DNA of 64,000 bases, from NCBI RefSeq assembly GCF_900184935.1, contig NZ_FXYE01000005.1, positions 1 through 64,000 on the forward strand, written 5' to 3'. The notes beneath the pieces were generated by a model, which was given only the letters and a program-made list of their open reading frames with translations, ran no database searches and had not been told where the DNA came from. Below, one piece after another: positions 58,904 through 64,000 of the stretch (position 1 is its first letter; the number at the start of each line of letters is the position of its first letter). This DNA is from Actibacterium lipolyticum (GTDB taxonomy: Bacteria > Pseudomonadota > Alphaproteobacteria > Rhodobacterales > Rhodobacteraceae). The translations under genes were made by a program, and so were the position numbers.

Positions 58904-59233
58904 TTACTGCCCTATAAGCCGCATGGTCAAAGACGCACCACCGCCTTGTATCTCGAACAGGCGGTCTATGTTCGGATGCGCGCCGGGTCGGTTCCGCGCG
59001 TCCTCGGTATGTTCCGCAAAAACTGCTAGTCCGTGTGTCGCAGCTTCGGCATTCAGAACCCCATACGTCGCGAACAGATATTGGTAGACCGCCAGGGACC
59101 CCTGCTTGCCCGGTTGGTTCTCAATGGACGCGACCACATCGCCTGCGGCATCGACCATCTCCAATCTCTCGATCCCGTCAATGGATGGCAGGTTCTGAAG
59201 GTTTTCCTTGAACGAGGAAACGGGCTGAATCAT
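58904..59233 (-). CDS. DUF2322-like protein
   Basis: A 109-residue protein: FKENLQNLPSIDGIERLEMVDAAGDVVASIENQPGKQGSLAVYQYLFATYGVLNAEAATHGLAVFAEHTEDARNRPGAHPNIDRLFEI agrees with the DUF2322 pattern as I remember it. No known function. AAAGGA ribosome site before the ATG. It stands alone; its neighbours are on the other strand. Confidence 0.7.
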   Translation of the reverse strand: MIQPVSSFKENLQNLPSIDGIERLEMVDAAGDVVASIENQPGKQGSLAVYQYLFATYGVLNAEAATHGLAVFAEHTEDARNRPGAHPNIDRLFEIQGGGASLTMRLIGQ

Positions 59234-59605
59234 CGGGCTGTCCTTTCAATTGCCATTCCGCACCGCCCATACCAAACCAAGGACCGCCACGCCAAGGTCG
59301 CAAATGCGCCGCATCAAAATTGGATCAGCACATCGGCACCTTCAATTCTGCAGCTGCAACGAATGTCAGGTTCGGGGAAACCGAGCCGCAGCGATGACCA
59401 ACCCGGCGAACAGCACCTGTGGGCCGACATCGGCGGCGGCAAGTGCTGAAACACGCTTTTGTCGATCTGAAGCGCCACCCCGCCAAGGGATGTGACCTCC
59501 GGGCTGATCACAAGTCTGTGCGGCAATGGGCGCCAATCCCCTCTGACCCAAAATTTGCGCTAAACTCAGGTGCAACGACAAGCTCTGACGAAGGGAGGCC
59601 TGCTA
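59234..59605. other. Divergent intergenic region
   Basis: 372 bp between two divergent genes. It should hold both promoters. No gene, repeat or RNA was recognised. Confidence 0.45.
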
Positions 59606-60094
59606 ATGTCTCGAATTCCGATACCCCGCCGAACGTTCATGGCAACGGGGACTGCAGCACTGATGACCACCGGGACAGGCCTGATGTCGCCCGTCCGTGC
59701 GCAGGGCCTCGCTCCGACGACAACGATGCGCGGCGGGGCGAACAACTACCGGCCCGGCGCGCCCATCGTGGACCGGATCGGTGGCGGCGGTTTCATGATG
59801 TCTGGCACCGTCCGCCGCGCGGGCGACGGCGCACCGCTGGCCGGTATTCGCATCCAGATCTGGGCCCACACCACTGAAGGCCGCGAGAGAGACACGCGAA
59901 GCCACGGTGCGACCCTGACGAACGCTGACGGCGTGTTCCAACTCGAGATGCCGCAGATCGTGCCGACCTTCGGGCAACCACATGGACACCTTGCCTACGA
60001 CAGCGGTGACTTCCAGACCGTCTTTCTGCGCCCGGTCATGGCAAATTCCCGTGACACCAGCCTGTCCGCGCATTTCGTGCTGCAACCGGCCTGA
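59606..60094 (+). CDS. Tat-exported transthyretin/intradiol-dioxygenase-like protein
   Basis: A 162-residue exported protein. The N-terminus IPRRTFMATGTAALMTTGTGL is a twin-arginine signal, cleavage near VRA-Q. The mature part (GGGFMMSGTVRRAGDGAPLAGIRIQIWAHTTEGRERDTRSHGATLTNADGVFQLEMP) has the beta-sandwich pattern of intradiol dioxygenases and transthyretin-like domains. It is shorter than true dioxygenases and the two Tyr and two His iron ligands cannot be assigned fully (only PHGH and LAYD). Start after GGGAGG. The membrane protein gene follows by 2 bp. Confidence 0.65.
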   Translation: MSRIPIPRRTFMATGTAALMTTGTGLMSPVRAQGLAPTTTMRGGANNYRPGAPIVDRIGGGGFMMSGTVRRAGDGAPLAGIRIQIWAHTTEGRERDTRSHGATLTNADGVFQLEMPQIVPTFGQPHGHLAYDSGDFQTVFLRPVMANSRDTSLSAHFVLQPA

Positions 60095-60096
60095 CC

Positions 60097-60723
60097 TTGG
60101 CCGTCCTTCGCGCGATTCTGATCTGGTCTGCGATTGTGGGCGTCATCGGCGCATCCCTGGTCGTTGCTGCAGGGAGCGAGTACCTCGCGTATCGCTCCCC
60201 CGCCTACGTGGCGGCAGGATTTGCCGGTGTGACCGCGCTGGCCCTCTTGCTGGTGCAGCCTCTGCTGGCCGCCAGACTGCTGCCCGGGATACCGATGCAG
60301 GCTGGGCGACGGATCCATCGCTGGACCGGCGTTGCGCTGGTGCTCGCCATTGCCGTGCATGTCGTCGGTCTGTGGATCACGAGCCCGCCCGACATGGTCG
60401 ATGCATTGACCTTCACCGCACCAACCGCGTTCTCCGCCTTTGGCGTCGTGGCGATGTGGGCACTGATCGCAGCTGCGCTCCTCGCCGGCATCAGGCAAAA
60501 GCTCCGTCTTCGACCGCAGGTCTGGCGACTTGGACACACCATGGCAGCCTCCATTGTCGTCGTCGGGAGCGTGGCACACGCGATCCTGATTGAAGGCACG
60601 ATGGGGACAGAATCGAAGACCTTGATGTGTGCGGCGGCAATTGGAGCCTGGGCGCTGGCGGTCGGGCGACTCAAGCCCTGGACCGGGGTGCGGAGAGGCT
60701 GGCGAAGACAGTCGCGGCAATGA
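60097..60723 (+). CDS. Ferric-reductase-like transmembrane protein
   Basis: A 208-residue, about six-helix membrane protein. It has the paired His of the ferric reductase/MsrQ-type heme core: GRRIHRWTGVALVLAIAVHVVGLW and WRLGHTMAASIVVVGSVAHAIL. No FAD/NAD domain. Starts with TTG two bases after the previous stop; no ATG occurs before residue 67. It probably moves electrons across the membrane to the Tat-exported partner (inference). Confidence 0.75.
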   Translation: MAVLRAILIWSAIVGVIGASLVVAAGSEYLAYRSPAYVAAGFAGVTALALLLVQPLLAARLLPGIPMQAGRRIHRWTGVALVLAIAVHVVGLWITSPPDMVDALTFTAPTAFSAFGVVAMWALIAAALLAGIRQKLRLRPQVWRLGHTMAASIVVVGSVAHAILIEGTMGTESKTLMCAAAIGAWALAVGRLKPWTGVRRGWRRQSRQ

Positions 60724-60777
60724 CCGATCCGTTCGGCCAGCAGCCGTTAACGACTGGGTCTTTCTGCGGCACTCACA

Positions 60778-60946
60778 AATGGCAGCCTGCGTGATGAGCT
60801 CCTGAACGAGGAGATGTTCGACAGCTTGGAGGATGCCCGCAGAAGCGCGCCGGACGCTTGAGCAATTTGAGGGCTCCGCGCCCGGCGCGCTTGCCCAAAC
60901 CAACGACGACGAATATGAAAACCAGACCCGCAGACTCTCGTTATGA
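60778..60946 (+). pseudogene. IS3-family orfB 3' remnant
   Basis: Two pieces of a transposase C-terminus in different frames: NGSLRDELLNEEMFDSLEDARR (60778-60843) and EARRTLEQFEGSAPGALAQ..QTRRLSL ending in TGA at 60946. The approximately 30 residues between them (the WRYDYNxVRPHSSLG region of such enzymes) are deleted. The rest of the transposase is missing. Not necessarily the same IS as the three ends at 34-52 kb. Confidence 0.7.
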
Positions 60947-61160
60947 ATGAGGGAGCCTCGGGGGCCGGTCACTGTCACAAAACCCAAAGGACAATTTCAC
61001 TTTCTGCGAGCCCGGAGGCACAGGCTGAGGAATTCCGAGGCCGTCAGAACCAGGGTTCACTTTCATTGCATTTAGAACCTCAAGATCGGCAAATCTTACC
61101 GGTGATTAACTGATACTTGCTTGGAATGGGCGTCTGGAGCACCGCCTACAACACCCCTCT

Positions 61161-61594
61161 TTACGTCGCTGTCAGGGAATAGCTGGTGCTGCGTCCCCCA
61201 GCCTCATCTTTCTCAAGTGCCCCCAAATCGATCAGATCGAGGATGTCGCGATATGCCGTGTCCTGGGAACACTTCTCGATCTTCGCATATTTCGACGTCG
61301 TGAGTTTTCCTTCGAACCCATCCAGAAGGCGATTGAGCATGTCCCGCTGGCGGTCGTTGATGTTCGCCGTTCCGTATTTCTCTCAGAACCGCGCTTTCCG
61401 GAACACAGCCTCAAGAATGATCTCTGCACCACAAAATGCACGGTCCAGGCAATTCAGGAACCAAACGAGCCAAGCCCCTCCATTCGCCCCAAGAGCTTGC
61501 CTTGATGGTGGCGAACCGCGGCAAGTTGTGAAGGCAGCTTGGCCTCGTCCCAGATAAACTGCGGCCAATCAGGGATTTCGTGGATGAAGGTCAT
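61161..61594 (-). pseudogene. Broken fic gene
   Basis: On the minus strand an ATG at 61594 opens FIHEIPDWPQFIWDEAKLPSQL, a DUF4172-type Fic N-terminus. The frame then stops. Further on, FLNCLDRAFCGAEIILEAVFRKARF and, in another frame, NDRQRDMLNRLLDGFEGKLTTSKYAKIEKCSQDTAYRDILDLIDLGAL match the C-terminal end of Fic proteins up to a TAA at 61161. The catalytic HPFxxGNGR part is deleted. A relic distinct from the intact fic at 10.3 kb. Confidence 0.75.
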
Positions 61595-61711
61595 ATTTTA
61601 CGCAGCCTTTGCGGAGATTATGCCGCGCAATCTCCACATGCCCTACTTGGAACTTGAAAATCAGTAATATTGGCGCTATATACCGTCACAATGGCCGAAG
61701 GATAGTAAAAC

Positions 61712-62062
61712 ATGCACCTTGCAAACTTCGCTGAAGGCGGACAGTTCGAACCACGAAAGATCGCGGCGGTGTTGCGGACATCGGCAGAGGAAATCGCCTT
61801 GACGGTCGGACTCGGCAAGGACGCCCTGCAACGGCGGGCGCGTATCGGATCTGACAAGACGCAGCGCCGTTTGCGCGAACTGGTCGAGGTGCTGAACAAG
61901 GTCGAACCCCGCTTTGGATCGGAACTGATGGCTTATGCGTGGTACCGATCAGAGCCCCTGCCCGGCTTTGATGGTAGGACCGCCATGCAGCTCGTCCAGG
62001 AAGGAAAAGCGCAGCAGGTTCTGGAGTACATCGACGCGGTCGACGCGGGCGTCTTCGCCTGA
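61712..62062 (+). CDS. Xre/MbcA/ParS-type antitoxin
   Basis: A 116-residue antitoxin. The N-terminal part (EPRKIAAVLRTSAEEIALTVGLGKDALQRRARI) is an HTH, and the C-terminal part (EVLNKVEPRFGSELMAYAWYRSEPLPGFDGRTAMQLVQEGKAQQVLEYIDAVDAGVFA) is the toxin-binding DUF2384 domain. It overlaps the RES gene by one base (TGATG). Together they form a type II toxin-antitoxin pair, probably for plasmid upkeep, autoregulated by the complex. Confidence 0.92.
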   Translation: MHLANFAEGGQFEPRKIAAVLRTSAEEIALTVGLGKDALQRRARIGSDKTQRRLRELVEVLNKVEPRFGSELMAYAWYRSEPLPGFDGRTAMQLVQEGKAQQVLEYIDAVDAGVFA

Positions 62063-62574
62063 TGCCTCTGAAAGATAGGCGCTACACGGGGCCACTCTAT
62101 CGCGCCCTGAACCCCGTGTATGCGCGAGAACCTCTCTCCGGACGAGGCGCAGAACTCTATGGAGGGCGCTTCAATGCCAAGGGGACCCCTGCCCTCTACA
62201 CGGCGCTAGATCCCAAGACTGCGCTCCGCGAAGCCAATCAGGTCGGCAGCCTGCAACCCACGATCCTGATGTCCTACACCGCCGATCTTGGCCCGATTTT
62301 TGATACACGCGATCAGGACGCGCTGGCGCGATACGGCATGACAGCGGACATGCTTGCCGATCCTGCATGGCGCATGATGATGCTCGACGGCCAATCGGTG
62401 CCGACGCAGGATCTTGCACGCGCTCTCATAGCGGATACGTTTGTAGGGCTTCTGATCCGGAGTTTTGCGAAGGGCGCATCGGCATCGGACTTCAACATCG
62501 TATTGTGGGCTTGGACAGGCGACGGCTACTCGTTGGAAGTCGTGGATGATGAAGAGCGGCCGTCACGAATGTGA
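62062..62574 (+). CDS. RES-domain toxin
   Basis: A 170-residue RES protein. The conserved Arg (YRALNPVY), GGRFNAKGTPALYTALDPKTALREANQ block (with Tyr and Glu) and C-terminal Ser region are present. Characterised members break down NAD+ and stop growth until the Xre partner neutralises them. ATG shared with the antitoxin stop. Complete length. Confidence 0.92.
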   Translation: MPLKDRRYTGPLYRALNPVYAREPLSGRGAELYGGRFNAKGTPALYTALDPKTALREANQVGSLQPTILMSYTADLGPIFDTRDQDALARYGMTADMLADPAWRMMMLDGQSVPTQDLARALIADTFVGLLIRSFAKGASASDFNIVLWAWTGDGYSLEVVDDEERPSRM

Positions 62575-62762
62575 GCTGTCAGGCCAAGCTCTTGATTGGC
62601 GACAGGCGCAGCACCTCGATTCGTGCGGCAGCGAAGACGTTCAGCAGATAGTTCCCGAAGGTTTTGATTATCAGCTCATGTTTGCGACGAAGATGCTCGG
62701 TCTGAGCGGACTAGGTCTGTTCCAGAGGTTGTGAAATCTGGTTCACTGCGTTGCCCAAGGCG

Positions 62763-63380
62763 TTACCTCAGCCCGGCGTCCTCTAACCCTTCGGGGTCGG
62801 GCAAGTCGCGCAGGCTTTGCAGGTCGAAGGCCACCAGAAACTGTGCGGTCGTGACATAGGTATAGGGCGCGCCCGCGCGGGGGCTGCGGGGCCCTGTTGT
62901 GATCAGATCACGCTGGCGAAGGCGGGAGATCAGGTCGCGGCTGACCTCGTTTCCGAAGATGTCTTTTAGGCCCTCGCGCGTCAGCGGTTGGTGATATGCA
63001 ATGGCCGATAGCACCGCGATTTCGAAATCGTTCAGGTCCAGCAACTGATCGCTGACATCCGCGGCTGAGCGTATGGAATCGGCGAACTGAGGACGCGTGC
63101 GGAACATCCACCCCCCCGCGACGGCGACCAGCTCATAGGGGCGAAGCTGAAGTTCGGATTGGATATCTTCGATCAGCAGATCGACAGACACGCCCTGCCC
63201 GACAACCCGCGCCAGGTCTTCGTTGGCAACGGGGGTTGCGCTGGCAAAGATCACCGCTTCGACGCGGGCCATCCATTCGCGCCAACGCAATTCGGGCGCG
63301 AAATCCGACAGTTCGGTATCAAGCGTTGGTTTCGCCCCTGTCATATCGTCCTTTCGTCGGCGTGTGTCTGTCTGCGCCAT
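62763..63380 (-). CDS. scpB: ScpB-family chromosome-segregation protein
   Basis: A 205-residue protein with two winged-helix modules: WREWMARVEAVIFASATPVANEDLARVVGQGVSVDLLIEDIQSEL and LNDFEIAVLSAIAYHQPLTREGLKDIFGNEVSRDLISRLRQRDLI, then YVTTAQFLVAFDLQSLRDLP. ScpB joins ScpA and SMC in condensin, but no scpA or smc is near. Plasmid-borne ScpB beside DUF1403 is a known neighbourhood in Rhodobacterales, by memory. Two bp after the DUF1403 gene. Confidence 0.88.
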   Translation of the reverse strand: MAQTDTRRRKDDMTGAKPTLDTELSDFAPELRWREWMARVEAVIFASATPVANEDLARVVGQGVSVDLLIEDIQSELQLRPYELVAVAGGWMFRTRPQFADSIRSAADVSDQLLDLNDFEIAVLSAIAYHQPLTREGLKDIFGNEVSRDLISRLRQRDLITTGPRSPRAGAPYTYVTTAQFLVAFDLQSLRDLPDPEGLEDAGLR

Positions 63381-63382
63381 GC

Positions 63383-64000
63383 CTAAACCCCGTAAAGCCG
63401 AAAGGTCGGGCGGCCGGTCAGCTCTTTGACCGCGCCCAGATCTACCAATCGGTCACACAGGCGGCGGGCGGCGCGGTCGCTCATCAAATTGCTAAGGGCG
63501 ATGGATGGCGATACCGCATCGGTGCGCAGGAACAATGCCACCGCATCGTCGGCCCCTTTTGCACGCAGCTTTGGCGCGATCGTGCGGATTTTGGCCATAC
63601 GGCGGGTAAGGTCAGACGCCATCCCAAGGATCCCGCCACTGCCCGCGATAACGGCCGTATGCGCCGCGAACAGCGCGTCACCTTGGCCGTTTGCAATATC
63701 GCGCACGTTGCGCCGGGTCAGATGTGCCGCGAAGATCGGCACAGCAAAGGGCCACCCCACCCCGCGCGCCAAACAGATGTCTGCCAGCATCAGGGCGGCG
63801 GCCTCTTCACGGGGGAACTGAGTTAACACGTTGGACAACACGTCAGCGGCATGGGCAACGGGATGCGCGTGCCCTGCCCGCATCAAATCACTTACCGACA
63901 GCTGATCACGCATCTGTTCGGGAAGACTGCGCTGAAACCCATCGACCCAGACAGAGATACCAAGGTTCAACCGTGCCACGTGACGCCAGCCCGCGAACAT
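63383..64000 (-). CDS. DUF1403-family protein, 5'-truncated by the window edge
   Basis: At least 205 residues of a DUF1403 protein. The motifs LMLADICLARGVGWPFAVPIFAAHL and the C-terminal LMSDRAARRLCDRLVDLGAVKELTGRPTFRLYGV fit the family. The ATG at the very last base is unlikely to be the start, because the N-terminal family box is not included and continues beyond the window. Function unknown; neighbours scpB and the TA pair suggest plasmid maintenance. Confidence 0.75.
   Translation of the reverse strand: MFAGWRHVARLNLGISVWVDGFQRSLPEQMRDQLSVSDLMRAGHAHPVAHAADVLSNVLTQFPREEAAALMLADICLARGVGWPFAVPIFAAHLTRRNVRDIANGQGDALFAAHTAVIAGSGGILGMASDLTRRMAKIRTIAPKLRAKGADDAVALFLRTDAVSPSIALSNLMSDRAARRLCDRLVDLGAVKELTGRPTFRLYGV

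Noticed and set aside
1-64000. CRISPR arrays, tRNA and rRNA genes
   Set aside because: No regularly spaced repeats, cloverleaf-like stretches or rRNA-like sequence were noticed while reading; a dedicated scan was not possible.

Overview
The window looks like part of a high-GC extrachromosomal replicon (plasmid or chromid) of an alphaproteobacterium, most likely a member of the Rhodobacteraceae (Roseobacter group). The main evidence is a replication/partition locus at 11.4-15.0 kb: an initiator whose C-terminus resembles the DnaA N-terminal domain (the 'DnaA-like' replicon type of Rhodobacterales), divergent from parA-parB, with iteron-like repeats between them and a 14-bp palindrome repeated inside the parAB genes. 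The TcuAB/CobZ-type pair, a plasmid-borne ScpB next to DUF1403, a RES/Xre toxin-antitoxin pair and many transposon scars fit this. Both window edges cut a gene (a P450 on the left, a DUF1403 protein on the right).

Region 1 (1-10.3 kb) is an aromatic-compound module: a P450 with its [2Fe-2S] ferredoxin, and on the minus strand a cupin like 2,4'-dihydroxyacetophenone dioxygenase, an SDR, a complete branched-chain-amino-acid-type (HAAT) ABC importer and a zinc alcohol dehydrogenase. A divergent XylR/DmpR-like regulator with a degenerate ATPase domain sits beside two tandem 21-bp repeats. A Fic protein follows. Region 2 (11.4-15.0 kb) is the replication/partition locus. Region 3 (15.0-17.5 kb) is tcuAB.

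Region 4 (17.8-25.4 kb) is a homogentisate pathway: maiA and a MarR regulator, divergent hmgA, fahA, a metallo-beta-lactamase-fold protein with an altered metal site, an FAD aromatic hydroxylase with its small DUF2783 partner, and an IclR regulator. Region 5 (25.6-34.1 kb), divergent from iclR, is one long operon: cyclase-family hydrolase, cupin, SDR, 3-hydroxyacyl-CoA-dehydrogenase-family enzyme, a second HAAT importer paralogous to the first, and a beta-keto acid cleavage enzyme (BKACE). The next gene of that operon is cut after 12 codons by an insertion-sequence end.

Region 6 (34.2-52.1 kb) is an accessory island. Truncated inverted copies of the same IS3-family end lie at 35,495 and 51,787 and bound a visibly more AT-rich 16.3-kb cargo. 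The cargo holds an AllA-like protein, an extradiol dioxygenase, a PHBH-like hydroxylase, a Dabb protein, an MFS transporter, a sulfotransferase, a dienelactone-hydrolase-family protein and a class II asparagine synthetase-like amidotransferase, followed by a DctB/DctD-like sigma-54 two-component system and a TAXI-type TRAP transporter. I find no standard pathway that explains this combination; it is the best candidate here for an undescribed system.

Region 7 (52.2-64 kb) carries a TetR-regulated RND efflux pump, a DUF1499 membrane protein, a secreted beta-trefoil-like protein, a DUF2322-like protein, a Tat-exported transthyretin-like protein with a ferric-reductase-like membrane protein, remnants of an IS3 transposase and of a second fic gene, a Xre/RES toxin-antitoxin pair, and scpB with DUF1403. 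Family names come from reading the translations and from memory; no database search was possible.
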